A stretch of DNA of 64,000 nt, from the NCBI RefSeq assembly GCF_039534085.1, contig NZ_BAAAUT010000006.1:121721-185720 (forward strand), given 5' to 3'. Positions 17,186 to 25,312 of this stretch are shown piece by piece. A model generated the notes under the pieces. The model made no database searches and was not told the DNA's origin. It worked only from the letters and a program-made list of their open reading frames with translations. How positions within the stretch are numbered: the stretch's first letter is position 1; each line of letters begins with the position of its first letter. Both the position numbers and the translations under genes were made by a program. The stretch is from Planomonospora_B alba (GTDB lineage Bacteria; Actinomycetota; Actinomycetes; Streptosporangiales; Streptosporangiaceae).

Positions 17186-17887
17186 ATGCGGGTCCCCCCA
17201 TACCCCGACGTGCCGCAGATCAAGCTTCCCGGCCAGGCGGCCGCCGTCCCCGGGCCGCTGGACATGACCAACATGTATCTCGCGCACTACGGCTTCCGCC
17301 GCGACCTGGGACACCTGCTCACCGCCGTGGGCCGGGTCGGCCGCGCCGACCGCAGGCGGATCACCGCCCTGCGCGAGCACTTCGGCTGGGTCCTGTACGC
17401 CCTGCACCACCACCGCACCTCCGAGGACGAGTTCGTCTGGCCCAAGCTGCGCGAGCGGGCCCCGGAGGCGGTCGAGACCATCGACGCGCTGGAGGCCGAG
17501 CACGAGGCGTGCGAGCGCTGGATCGACGAGAGCACCGGAGCCTTCCGCGCGTTCGCCGACGGCCCGTCCGAGGAACGGCGCGAACGGCTGATGGCCGCGC
17601 TGCGTTCCCTGGCCGACACTCTGGGCGCGCACCTGGCGCATGAGGAAACCGACGGCATCCCGCTGATGATGGCGCACATCACTCCGGACGAGGACGCCCA
17701 CATGCACCAGGTGATCCTCAAACGCTACGGCCTGCCCGGCGTGCTCAAGCTGCTGGGCTGGATTACCTTCGGTCTCCCGTCGGACGTCGAGACCCATCTG
17801 CGCCGCACCTCGCCCGCGCGGCTGCGGTTGCTCAGCAGCCTGGTCAAAGGACAGTACCGACGGCGCATGGCATACCTGTGGGCCTGA
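17186..17887 (+). CDS. Hemerythrin-domain protein
   Basis: A 233-residue protein with the hemerythrin HHE iron ligands: HHHRTSEDEFVWP, EAEHEACE and HLAHEETDGIPLMM. These ligate a di-iron centre that binds oxygen or senses redox state or NO. The C-terminal third is basic and probably a helical extension (LLSSLVKGQYRRRMAYLWA). AAAGAGGAGA precedes the ATG at 17186; upstream in-frame sequence lacks protein character. It is transcribed divergently from the SARP gene, with SARP-type repeats between them, so it is a likely target. The physiological role is not defined. Confidence 0.85.
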   Translation: MRVPPYPDVPQIKLPGQAAAVPGPLDMTNMYLAHYGFRRDLGHLLTAVGRVGRADRRRITALREHFGWVLYALHHHRTSEDEFVWPKLRERAPEAVETIDALEAEHEACERWIDESTGAFRAFADGPSEERRERLMAALRSLADTLGAHLAHEETDGIPLMMAHITPDEDAHMHQVILKRYGLPGVLKLLGWITFGLPSDVETHLRRTSPARLRLLSSLVKGQYRRRMAYLWA

Positions 17888-17944
17888 GAGCCCGGATGCC
17901 CGTCGAACCGGATCAAGCTCATTCCGCTGCTGTAAAGGATCGAA

Positions 17945-17975
17945 AAGGCCCCCTACGGTGATCGCAAGGGGCCTT
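17945..17975 (-). terminator. Terminator of tRNA-Thr
   Basis: On the minus strand the sequence after the tRNA forms AAGGCCCC, a 15-base loop, then GGGGCCTT with more T residues following. It lies ten bases 3' of the tRNA and may also stop the convergent hemerythrin-like transcript. Confidence 0.7.
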
Positions 17976-17984
17976 CGAATTGCG

Positions 17985-18057
17985 AGCCGACGAGGGGAAT
18001 CGAACCCCTGACCTTCTGTTTACAAGACAGATGCTCTGCCGATTGAGCTACGTCGGC
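17985..18057 (-). tRNA. tRNA-Thr (anticodon UGU)
   Basis: The minus strand folds as a 73-nt cloverleaf. The acceptor stem is GCCGACG/CGTCGGC with discriminator U. The D-arm is AGCTCAATCGGCAGAGC-like. The anticodon arm is TCTGT-CTTGTAA-ACAGA with anticodon TGT, and the T-arm contains GGTTCGATTCC. No CCA is encoded. The anticodon reads ACA, a rare codon in this GC-rich genome. Confidence 0.97.
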
Positions 18058-18130
18058 ACGGTCGCCAGACGAGTGTAGTCGGACTGAGCCCTTGACGTCA
18101 CTGTGCAATCCCGGTCGGAGTCGGGCCGGT

Positions 18131-19099
18131 TCAGCGCTTGCGGTGGCGGGCCACCTCGTACAGGGCGATGCCGGCGGCGACGCCCGCGTTGAGGGACTCG
18201 GCCGCGGCGTTCATCGGGATGCGGACGACCAGGTCGCAGGCCTCCTTGACCAGGCGGGAGAGCCCCTTGCCCTCCGAACCGACGACCACGACCAGCGGGC
18301 TGTCGAGCAGGTTGGCGTCGCCGACGTCGACGCTCCCCTCACCGTCCAGGCCGATCACGAACAGCCCGGCCTCGCGGTACTCCCGCAGGGTCGCGGTGAG
18401 GTTGGCCGCACGGGCGACGGTCATGGTGGCCAGCGTGCCCGCGGAGGTCTTCCAGGCGCCCGCGGTCACCCCGGCCGAGCGGCGGGAGGGGACCACCAGG
18501 CCGTGCGCGCCGAAGGCGGTGGCGGAGCGGGCGACGGCGCCGAGGTTGCGCGGGTCGGTGACCCCGTCGAGCGCCACGATCAGCGGCACCTCCGCAGCGT
18601 CCTGGGCCTGCCGGACCAGATCGTCGGGGTGGGCGTACTCGTAGGCGGGGATCTGCAGGGCGACCCCCTGGTGCACGCCGCCCTCGGTCAGCCGGTCCAG
18701 CTTCTCCCGGGTGGCCTCCAGCAGGGCGATGCCCCGGTCGGCGGCGATGCGCAACGACTCCTTGACCCGGTCGTCGTTGTCGATGCGCTGCGCGACGTAG
18801 AGCGCGCTCGCGGGCACGCCCCCCCGGAGCGCCTCCAGGACCGGGTTGCGCCCGCCGATGTACTCCGGCGCGTCCTCGCCGCGCCGGGTGCGGACCGGGG
18901 TGCGCGGCGCGGAGGACTTCCCGGCCCGCTCCTCGCGCTCCAGCCGCTCGGCGCGGGCCTTGTCCTTGTACCAGTGCCGCATGTGCGCCGGCGGGGTCGC
19001 ACCCCTGCCTTCCAGGCCGCGACGGACGTGGCCGCCCGTGCCCTTGGTCGGACTCTTCTTCTTCGCGGGCCGCCCGGACCCTCTACCCCCACCAGCCAT
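18131..19099 (-). CDS. rlmB: 23S rRNA (guanosine-2'-O-)-methyltransferase RlmB/TrmH family
   Basis: A SPOUT-class methyltransferase of 322 residues that 2'-O-methylates a guanosine in 23S rRNA using SAM. All three SpoU motifs are present: DGVTDPRNLGAVARSA, VVGSEGKGLSRL, and RIPMNAAAESLNAGVAAGIALYE. The N-terminus is a long Lys/Arg/Gly-rich extension (to about residue 75) with the IGGRNPVLEAL substrate-binding motif following. The minus-strand ATG at 19097-19099 follows CTAGGGACC; the frame remains open further upstream but overlaps cysS and lacks homology. It lies about 90 bp after cysS and is probably co-transcribed, the usual actinobacterial arrangement. Confidence 0.93.
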   Translation of the reverse strand: MAGGGRGSGRPAKKKSPTKGTGGHVRRGLEGRGATPPAHMRHWYKDKARAERLEREERAGKSSAPRTPVRTRRGEDAPEYIGGRNPVLEALRGGVPASALYVAQRIDNDDRVKESLRIAADRGIALLEATREKLDRLTEGGVHQGVALQIPAYEYAHPDDLVRQAQDAAEVPLIVALDGVTDPRNLGAVARSATAFGAHGLVVPSRRSAGVTAGAWKTSAGTLATMTVARAANLTATLREYREAGLFVIGLDGEGSVDVGDANLLDSPLVVVVGSEGKGLSRLVKEACDLVVRIPMNAAAESLNAGVAAGIALYEVARHRKR

Positions 19100-19191
19100 G
19101 GTCCCTAGAGTACGGCCTGCCCTGCGGCGCCCGTGCCGCCGAGGCGGCCGCGGGCGCCCGGACGTCCCTGCGCGGCACGGGGCGGGAGGGT

Positions 19192-20589
19192 CTAGCGGGC
19201 CAGCTCCCAGCGGGGGCCCTGCGGGGTGTCCTCCACGACGACGCCGGCCTGGGCCAGCCGGTCCCGGATGGCGTCGGCCGCGGCGAAGTCCTTGCGGGCC
19301 CGCGCCGCCTGCCGCTGCTCCAGTGCCACGGCGACCAGGGCGTCCACGGTCGCGCGCAGGCCGGAGTCGCCGCCCGAGGAGCGCCACTGCTCCGAGCGGG
19401 GATCGAGGCCGAGCACGTCGAGCATGTTCTGCGTCTCGGCCAGCAGCCTGGCCACCTGCTCCTTGTTGCCGTGGGCGAGGGCGACGTTGCCCTCGCGGAC
19501 CACCTCGTGCACCACGGCGAGCGCCTGCGGCGTGCCGAGGTCGTCGTCCATGGCGTCGACGAACGCCTGCGGCAGCGGGGCGTCGGCGTCCACGTCGTGG
19601 ATCACCTCGGCGGCCCGGGTGACGAAGCCCTCGATGCGCTGGTAGGCCGCGGCGGCCTCGAACAGCGCCTCCTCGGAGTATTCGATCGAGGAGCGGTAGT
19701 GCGGCGCCGCGAGGTAGTAGCGGAGCTCGACCGGGCGGACCTTCTTGGTGACCTCGGGGATCAGCAGGGAGTTCCCGAGCGACTTGCTCATCTTCTCCGC
19801 ACCGATCTTGAGCATGCCGTTGTGCAGCCAGTAGCGGGCGAAGCCGTCCCCGGCCGCCTGCGACTGGGTCAGCTCGTTCTCGTGGTGCGGGAAGATCAGG
19901 TCGACGCCGCCGCCGTGGATGTCGAAGGTCGGCCCGAGGTACTTGGTGGCCATGGCGGAGCACTCCAGGTGCCAGCCGGGGCGGCCGCGGCCCCAGGGGG
20001 TCGGCCAGCTCGGCTCACCGGGCTTCTCGCCCTTCCAGAGCGCGAAGTCGCGCGGGTCCCGCTTGGCGCTGTCGGTGTCGGTGTCGCCGGCGGCCCGCAT
20101 GTTCTCCAGTCGCTGGTTGGAGAGCGAGCCGTACCGGTCGGCGTAGGAGACCACGTCGAAGTAGACGTCACCGCCCGCTGCGTAGGCGTGGCCCGCCGCG
20201 ATCAGCCGCTCCATCAGCTCGATCATCTCCGGGACGTGGCCGGTCGCGCGCGGCTCGACGGTGGGCGGCAGGCAGCCGAGCACCTGGTAGGCCCAGGTGA
20301 AGGCGCGCTGGTTCCGCTCGGCGACCACGAACCAGGGCACGCCCTCCGCGGCGGCGACCCGGATGATCTTGTCGTCGATGTCCGTGACGTTCCGGCAGAA
20401 GGTGACGTCGTAGCCGGAACGCGTCATCCACCGGCGGAGCACGTCGAAGTTGACGCCGGAGCGGATGTGCCCGATGTGCGGTGGAGCCTGCACGGTGGCG
20501 CCGCACAGGTAGATCGACGCCCGACCTGGCTCCACCGGAACGAACTCGCGGACCGTACGCGTGCTGGTGTCGTAAAGGCGCAGACTCAC
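19192..20589 (-). CDS. cysS: Cysteinyl-tRNA synthetase
   Basis: A class I aminoacyl-tRNA synthetase of 465 residues charging tRNA-Cys. The HIGH motif is in APPHIGHIRSG, KMSKS is present as GAEKMSKSLGN, and zinc-binding residues include the Cys of YLCGATV, WHLECSAM and the FPHHENELTQ segment. It is an ordinary full-length bacterial CysRS and the first gene of the cysS-rlmB unit. In actinobacteria a CysS paralogue, MshC, takes part in mycothiol synthesis. This protein has the C-terminal anticodon-binding part and the rlmB neighbour of true CysS, so I assign it to translation. Confidence 0.95.
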   Translation of the reverse strand: MSLRLYDTSTRTVREFVPVEPGRASIYLCGATVQAPPHIGHIRSGVNFDVLRRWMTRSGYDVTFCRNVTDIDDKIIRVAAAEGVPWFVVAERNQRAFTWAYQVLGCLPPTVEPRATGHVPEMIELMERLIAAGHAYAAGGDVYFDVVSYADRYGSLSNQRLENMRAAGDTDTDSAKRDPRDFALWKGEKPGEPSWPTPWGRGRPGWHLECSAMATKYLGPTFDIHGGGVDLIFPHHENELTQSQAAGDGFARYWLHNGMLKIGAEKMSKSLGNSLLIPEVTKKVRPVELRYYLAAPHYRSSIEYSEEALFEAAAAYQRIEGFVTRAAEVIHDVDADAPLPQAFVDAMDDDLGTPQALAVVHEVVREGNVALAHGNKEQVARLLAETQNMLDVLGLDPRSEQWRSSGGDSGLRATVDALVAVALEQRQAARARKDFAAADAIRDRLAQAGVVVEDTPQGPRWELAR

Positions 20590-20770
20590 GAGGCAAGGCT
20601 AACGCCTCCGCCCACCTGACAAGCCGTGTTACGGCACGTTGAAGCCGCGACCGCACCGGTGGAGACGATTCAGAACAGGACACCCGTCTCGGACATATCT
20701 ACGTGAACATGATTCGGTCAATTATGAAGGCCGGAGCGCGGCCGGATGATCGCGGTAGGCTCGAAAGGTC

Positions 20771-22144
20771 ATGGACGTGAACCCCCCTGTGGCGGCCGGT
20801 CCGACCCCCCGCCCGTCCGCATCCCCGCCCGTCCCCGCCGAGCCGGGCCGGGTCGCCCTCGCCCTGCGCCACGCGGGCATCGCGCTCGCCGGACTCGGCG
20901 TCGCCGCCCTCACCGGCGCGGCGTGCGTGCTCTCCTTCGAGACCCTGCGCGCCCTGGCCCTCACCGGCGGAGCCCGCGCCGACCTCGCCTATCTCTATCC
21001 CGCGGGGTTCGACGCGCTGCTCGCCATCGCGCTGATCGGCGTGCTGCTGCTGCGCGGCGCGCGCTGGCCGATCCGGCTGCAGGCCGGGGCCGTCCTGGCC
21101 CTGCTGCTGCTCGCGGCGGCCGCCGCGGAGGTGGCCAGGGCCGCCCAGACCACGCTGGACGTACGGCAGGCGGCCGTCGCGGTCGCCGTCGCCCCCTGGG
21201 TGATGCTGACCGTGGCCCTGTGGCTCTGGCTCCTGCTGATCAAGCACGCCCGTGTACGGCGCGCCGCCCTGGACGCGCGACCGGCCGGGTCCGGGCGGGA
21301 CCACGACATCGTGCCCTTCCCCGAGACCGAGCCGGCGCCCGCGGAACGGCCCGCTGAACATCGGGAGCGCCGTCCGGACCCGGCCCGGCACGCTCCGGTG
21401 GAGGCCGCCCTCGATCCGCAGGCCGCCCCGCCCCTGGAGTCCGTCCCGGTGGTGCCCGACCCTCCCGTGGAGCCCGTGGTCGGTCCCACTCCCGCGCCGG
21501 AGACGCCCGCGGTGGACGAGCCGATCGAGCGCGGCACGCGCGCGAGCGGAGGTGCGGACGGCCCCGCCGGCGGCCGAGCACCCGAGAGGGGCACGGCGGG
21601 CGGTCCCGGGCGCCGCGAGGCGCCCGCCGCACCGGAGCCCGCGCCTACCGGGCCGGAACCCGCGCCCGCCATGCCGGCCGTCTCAGAAGCACCGGCCCCG
21701 GGAACAGCCGTCCCGGAAGCCCCCACCGCACAGGCGCCTGCCACGCCGGGATCCACCGCATCCGGATCCGCCGCACCGGCGGCCACCGCGCCGGAGCCCG
21801 TCGTCGTCTCAGAAGGCGTCGCCCCGGAGCACACCTCACCCGTGTACGTACCGAAACCCGCCGTACCGGAGCCTTCCCCGGACAGGCCGGTGCGCTGGGG
21901 CGACCTGGTCCGCCCCCACCCCGGGGACCGGCTCGTCCATCCGCCCCGCCCCGCCGTACGGGAGACGGAGACCGCCGCCCGGGCCGCCGCGGACCGCGAC
22001 GCCGACACCCAGCCGCTGCCCGCGCAGGAGGACGACTCCCCCGATCCGGCGCACGGCGCCGAGGCCGCCGACCCCCGGGAGGCGGACGCCGCGGCCCCGC
22101 CCTCGGGCCGGATGCGCAGCACGCCTCTCCCTCCGGAGGGATGA
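20771..22144 (+). CDS. DUF2637-like membrane protein with proline-rich tail
   Basis: A 457-residue protein. Residues about 30-160 hold four membrane segments (ALAGLGVAALTGAACVLSF; FDALLAIALIGVLLL; GAVLALLLLAAAAAEVA; APWVMLTVALWLWLLLI), including a DLAYLYPAGFDALLAIALI loop characteristic of DUF2637 proteins, which resemble the SpdB spread proteins of actinomycete plasmids. The remaining 290 residues are a low-complexity Pro/Ala/Glu tail, probably cytoplasmic and disordered. GAAAGG precedes the ATG. It is monocistronic and divergent from cysS. Function is unknown. Confidence 0.7.
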   Translation: MDVNPPVAAGPTPRPSASPPVPAEPGRVALALRHAGIALAGLGVAALTGAACVLSFETLRALALTGGARADLAYLYPAGFDALLAIALIGVLLLRGARWPIRLQAGAVLALLLLAAAAAEVARAAQTTLDVRQAAVAVAVAPWVMLTVALWLWLLLIKHARVRRAALDARPAGSGRDHDIVPFPETEPAPAERPAEHRERRPDPARHAPVEAALDPQAAPPLESVPVVPDPPVEPVVGPTPAPETPAVDEPIERGTRASGGADGPAGGRAPERGTAGGPGRREAPAAPEPAPTGPEPAPAMPAVSEAPAPGTAVPEAPTAQAPATPGSTASGSAAPAATAPEPVVVSEGVAPEHTSPVYVPKPAVPEPSPDRPVRWGDLVRPHPGDRLVHPPRPAVRETETAARAAADRDADTQPLPAQEDDSPDPAHGAEAADPREADAAAPPSGRMRSTPLPPEG

Positions 22145-22214
22145 GCCCGGTCCCGCGGGCCGGCCCCGCTCCCGGCGGCCCGCGGGCAGACACGGCGCAG
22201 GCGGCAGAAGCACG

Positions 22215-22271
22215 GAGACCACATGGGGTGTGCCCCGAGCGCTGCGCTCGGGGCACACCCCATGTGGTCTC
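22215..22271. terminator. Perfect 27-bp-stem hairpin between convergent genes
   Basis: GAGACCACATGGGG... (22215-22241) and its exact complement (22245-22271) enclose a three-base loop. It lies between the DUF2637-like gene (plus) and the first GlsB-like gene (minus), so it is likely a bidirectional terminator. The stem is far longer than needed, and its arms include the run TGTGCCCCGAGCG. Confidence 0.75.
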
Positions 22272-22382
22272 GTTCGCGTCGCACGGCCCCGAGGCCGGCT
22301 CCGGGGCCCTGTGGAAGGAACCGGTCCCGGGGCCGTGCGCGCACGGGTCACACCGGGCCGCCGGAAGGCGGCTCGCCGGGCG

Positions 22383-22649
22383 TCAGACCCGGGAACGGCG
22401 GAGCCCCGCGACCAGGCCGACACCGATGGCGGCCAGGACGACCTGCATGACGAGCTCGATCCAGTCGATGCCGTCGGTGGTCGCGACGCCGAGCGACTGG
22501 GCGATCGCGGTGCCGATGAGGGCCGCGACGATGCCGACGACGACGGTCAGCACCCAGCCGATCGCCTGCCTGCCGGGAAGCAGGAGACGCCCGATGGCAC
22601 CGATCACGGCACCGATGACGATGGCCCCGAGAATGGATGCGATGGTCAT
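22383..22649 (-). CDS. GlsB/YeaQ/YmgE-family stress membrane protein (copy 1)
   Basis: An 88-residue membrane protein of the transglycosylase-associated family. Three hydrophobic helices carry the family pattern: GAIVIGAVIGAIGRLLLPGRQ, then WVLTVVVGIVAALIGTAIA, then IELVMQVVLAAIGVGLV. The ATG at 22647-22649 is chosen because GGGGAGG lies six bases upstream. The in-frame TTG six bases earlier is too close. These small proteins respond to general stress in many bacteria; their molecular function is not known. A paralogue lies 98 bp upstream on the same strand. Confidence 0.88.
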   Translation of the reverse strand: MTIASILGAIVIGAVIGAIGRLLLPGRQAIGWVLTVVVGIVAALIGTAIAQSLGVATTDGIDWIELVMQVVLAAIGVGLVAGLRRSRV

Positions 22650-22747
22650 ATTCAACCTCCCCGTGAGGGTGAGACCTTCACTCTCACGGAAAGGTGGCTA
22701 CCCCGTCCTCCAGGAATAGTCCTGGAAACATAAAATTCCCGGTCTGG

Positions 22748-23026
22748 TCAGGTCCGGCTGCCTCCGGTCCGCCCCGGCCGCATCTGCGTGACCAGCAGGA
22801 CGCCGACGACCGCGAGGGCGAGCTGGAGGATGTGCTCCCACCAGTCGATCCCTCCGGTGTTCGCAATGCCCAGCGCGCTCGCGATGAGTGTTCCGATGAG
22901 GGCGGCGGCGATGCCGACGATGAGCGTCAGAGCGATGCTGATGTTCTGCCTGCCGGGAATGACGAGGCGGGCCAGCGCACCGACGATGGCTCCGATGACG
23001 ATCGCGGCGATGATCGATCCAAGCAT
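22748..23026 (-). CDS. GlsB/YeaQ/YmgE-family stress membrane protein (copy 2)
   Basis: A 92-residue paralogue of the following gene, with the same layout: IIAAIVIGAIVGALARLVIPGRQ, ALTLIVGIAAALIGTLIAS, and ILQLALAVVGVLLVTQM. The two copies share the GRQ turn and the ALIGT motif but differ in helix three, so the duplication is old. GGGGGAGC lies upstream of the ATG. The intervening 98 bp contain an AT-rich stretch that could be a separate promoter for copy 1. Confidence 0.88.
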   Translation of the reverse strand: MLGSIIAAIVIGAIVGALARLVIPGRQNISIALTLIVGIAAALIGTLIASALGIANTGGIDWWEHILQLALAVVGVLLVTQMRPGRTGGSRT

Positions 23027-23228
23027 GTCCAGCTCCCCCTGTGACGAGACATGGTCATTGGAGGACTACCCAGGACAAACGGGATTATCCGCGATGAAGA
23101 GGCGACCCGTACCGCGCCAGGAAACGGGCCGCCCCCGCGAGAGGTCCGATGGGCTTTCCGCGCCGCCCACCGGCCGCGACGAGCGCTCGTGCGCTCGCCT
23201 TACAGGACGTGCGGCAGGGCCCGCAGGT

Positions 23229-23687
23229 TCACAGACCCACCACGATCGCGGTGGCGATCGCGGCCACGCCCTCTCCCCGGCCGGTGAGCCCGAGGCCGTC
23301 GGTCGTGGTGGCGCTGACGCTCACCGGCGCGCCCACGGCCGCGCTGAGGGCGCGCTCCGCCTCCGTACGGCGCGGCGCCAGCTTGGGCCGGTTGCCGATC
23401 ACCTGGACGGCCACGTTGCCGATCTCGAAGCCGGCGGCCCGAACCTGCCGGGCGGTCTCCTCTAGCAGGGACACGCCGGAGGCTCCGGCCCAGCGGGGAT
23501 CGGAGGTGCCGAACAGGCCGCCGAGGTCGCCGAGCCCGGCCGCGGACAGGAGCGCGTCGCACGCGGCGTGAGCCGCCGCGTCACCGTCGGAGTGCCCGGC
23601 CAGGCCCGTCTCGCCCGGCCAGTGCAGTCCCGCGAGATGCAGTTCGCGCCCGGATGCGAACGGGTGGACGTCGACCCCGACGCCCAC
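23229..23687 (-). CDS. ispF: 2-C-methyl-D-erythritol 2,4-cyclodiphosphate synthase
   Basis: Fifth enzyme of the MEP isoprenoid pathway, forming the cyclic diphosphate intermediate; cytoplasmic trimer. Metal and substrate residues are visible: VGVDVHPF (Asp and His zinc ligands), LAGHSDGDAAAHAACDAL, LGDLGGLFGTSDPRWAGAS, and the C-terminal ATTTDGLGLTGRGEGVAA. Length is normal at 152 residues from the GTG at 23685-23687. Codons back to the carD stop are open (LLNTTFPR) and a CTG overlapping that stop is possible, so the start is uncertain. It follows carD directly; ispD, often found between them in actinobacteria, is missing. Confidence 0.93.
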   Translation of the reverse strand: MGVGVDVHPFASGRELHLAGLHWPGETGLAGHSDGDAAAHAACDALLSAAGLGDLGGLFGTSDPRWAGASGVSLLEETARQVRAAGFEIGNVAVQVIGNRPKLAPRRTEAERALSAAVGAPVSVSATTTDGLGLTGRGEGVAAIATAIVVGL

Positions 23688-23704
23688 CCGTGGAAATGTC
23701 GTGT

Positions 23705-24187
23705 TCAGGAGTTGAGAACCTCGTCGAGCAGGGCCTCGGCCTTGTCCTCGTTGGTCTTCTCGGCGAGCGCCAGCTCGCTGACCAGGATCTGCCGTGCCTT
23801 GGCGAGCATGCGCTTCTCTCCGGCGGAGAGCCCGCGCTCCTTGTCTCGGCGCCACAGGTCGCGGACCACCTCGGCCACCTTGTTGACGTCACCGGACGCC
23901 AGCTTCTCGAGGTTGGCCTTGTAGCGGCGGGACCAGTTGGTGGGCTCCTCGGTGTGAGGCATGCGAAGCACGTCGAAGACGCGCTCCAGGCCCTCCTGGC
24001 CGACCACGTCCCGAACTCCGACGAGCTCGGCGTTGTCGGCCGGAACCTGGACGGTGAGGTCGCCCTTGTCGACCTTCAGAACCAGGTAGGTCCTTTCTTC
24101 GCCCTTGATGGTCCGAGTCGTGATCGCCTCGATCCGAGCAGCCCCGTGGTGGGGGTAGACGACAGTGTCGCCGACCTGGAAAGTCAT
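23705..24187 (-). CDS. carD: CarD-family RNA polymerase-binding regulator
   Basis: A 160-residue global regulator that binds the RNA polymerase beta subunit through its N-terminal Tudor-like domain (FQVGDTVVYPHHGAARIEAI) and stabilises open promoter complexes through the C-terminal helical DNA-binding domain. That domain holds the conserved PTNWSRRYKANLEKLASGDV and WRRDKERGLSAGEKRML segments; the tryptophan that wedges at the -10 edge lies there. Length and sequence are standard for actinobacteria. GAAGGGG precedes the ATG. It heads the carD-ispF unit and is divergent from a lipoprotein gene across 261 bp. Confidence 0.96.
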   Translation of the reverse strand: MTFQVGDTVVYPHHGAARIEAITTRTIKGEERTYLVLKVDKGDLTVQVPADNAELVGVRDVVGQEGLERVFDVLRMPHTEEPTNWSRRYKANLEKLASGDVNKVAEVVRDLWRRDKERGLSAGEKRMLAKARQILVSELALAEKTNEDKAEALLDEVLNS

Positions 24188-24448
24188 GTGACAAGTACCC
24201 CTTCCGCTGTACTCCAGAGTACCACGTATCCACAGGCTCGCGGAACAGTGAAATCACCATAACTGCAGGTCAAAGCCGCGTTTTAAGCCTTGACAAGTGG
24301 GTCTCTGTGTGAATCAAGGGTTGGAAAAGCAGGGCCGACCTGGGCGACCCCCGCCCCGGCGATCGGGCGGGCCGCCGGAAAACCCGGTAAAGACCACGGA
24401 TAAGGTTGGCGCTGCCCCATCTCTAGTGTGACAAGGAGAACTCGCACC

Positions 24449-25039
24449 GTGACCCGCATCGGCCGTCACCGGGCGATCGCCGTCGCCGCGTTCCTCGCAG
24501 CCGCCACGGCGCTGACCGGCTGCGGAGCCGGACATGACGCGATCACCAACCAGCACTACGCCCCCACCGAGGCCACGAGCGTCAAGGTCAACGGGCTGGA
24601 CATCTCCCAGGCCTTCTTCCTCGGCCCGGACTCCGGCGGCACGCTGCCCGCCGGCGCCAGCACGCCGCTCTACCTCTACGTGGTGAACGGCACGGGCCAG
24701 GCGGACCAGCTCGTCGGCCTGGGTGTGGACCCCGCCGTCGGCACCGCCAAGGTCACCGCCCCCGTCCCGCTCCCGGCCGGAGGCGCGCAGGCCGCCGTCG
24801 TCGGCAGGCCCACGCCCACGATCATGATCGAGCAGCTCAAGAAGCCGCTCAGGGGCGGCGAGGAGCTGGAGGTCCAGCTGCAGTTCGAGAAGGCGGGCGT
24901 CGTCTCCCTCCGGGTCCCGGTCATCACCCGGAGCCGTGAGTTCGCGACCCTGCCGCCCGCCCAGGGCGCCTCGGCCGCACCCACGCCGACGCCGACGCCC
25001 TCCGCCACGGCGGAGGAGCACGGCGAAGGCGACCACTGA
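24449..25039 (+). CDS. Secreted lipoprotein, function unknown
   Basis: A 196-residue lipoprotein: signal peptide with lipobox LTGC (GTG start at 24449, AAGGAG at 24433-24438), then a beta-rich domain (VKVNGLDISQAFFLGPD, TPLYLYVVNGTGQADQLVGLGVD). The layout recalls PCu(A)C/DUF461-like copper-handling proteins, but the H(M)x10Mx21HxM copper ligands are not evident. The C-terminus is a Pro/Thr-rich tail (PTPTPTPSATAEEH). It is divergent from carD and convergent with phoP. The role is unknown; envelope location is the safe statement. Confidence 0.75.
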   Translation: MTRIGRHRAIAVAAFLAAATALTGCGAGHDAITNQHYAPTEATSVKVNGLDISQAFFLGPDSGGTLPAGASTPLYLYVVNGTGQADQLVGLGVDPAVGTAKVTAPVPLPAGGAQAAVVGRPTPTIMIEQLKKPLRGGEELEVQLQFEKAGVVSLRVPVITRSREFATLPPAQGASAAPTPTPTPSATAEEHGEGDH

Positions 25040-25044
25040 CGGTG

Positions 25045-25093
25045 ACATGACGGAGGGGGTGCACGGTCCGACCGTGCACCCCTTCCGTCATGT
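25045..25093. terminator. Bidirectional terminator, lipoprotein gene end
   Basis: ACATGACGGA (25045-25054) pairs with TCCGTCATGT (25084-25093). Inside is a second stem, GGGGTGCACGGT with ACCGTGCACCCC, around a CCG loop. One mismatch separates the two helices. It lies just after the lipoprotein stop and some 220 bp before the phoP end. Confidence 0.75.
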
Positions 25094-25233
25094 GCGTCAT
25101 GTTCGCGCGCCCCGCGCCCTCCGGCGGCCCCGCAGGCCGCTCCAGGGACCGGGTGCGGCACGCCGCCTCCGGCGGCCCCGCAGGACGCCGCACGGTCCCT
25201 CACAGCCCCGCGCCGACCCGGCCGCGGCTCCGT

Positions 25234-25261
25234 CCGGTCCCGTCCGGTCCCGTCCGGTCCC
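25234..25261. repeat. 10-bp tandem repeat
   Basis: GTCCGGTCCC is repeated almost three times in the non-coding stretch between the lipoprotein gene and phoP. The surrounding 25100-25300 also holds two copies of CTCCGGCGGCCCCGCAGG. No gene is supported there. Confidence 0.6.
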
Positions 25262-25312
25262 GCAAGACGCCGCACGGCCGCGGGGCGCCCGTCGGCGGGC
25301 CCGCGGGCCGGA

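Noticed and set aside
17985..18057. tRNA gene as an integration site of a mobile element
   Set aside because: No integrase, no duplicated tRNA 3' end, and housekeeping genes on one side; nothing supports an island here.
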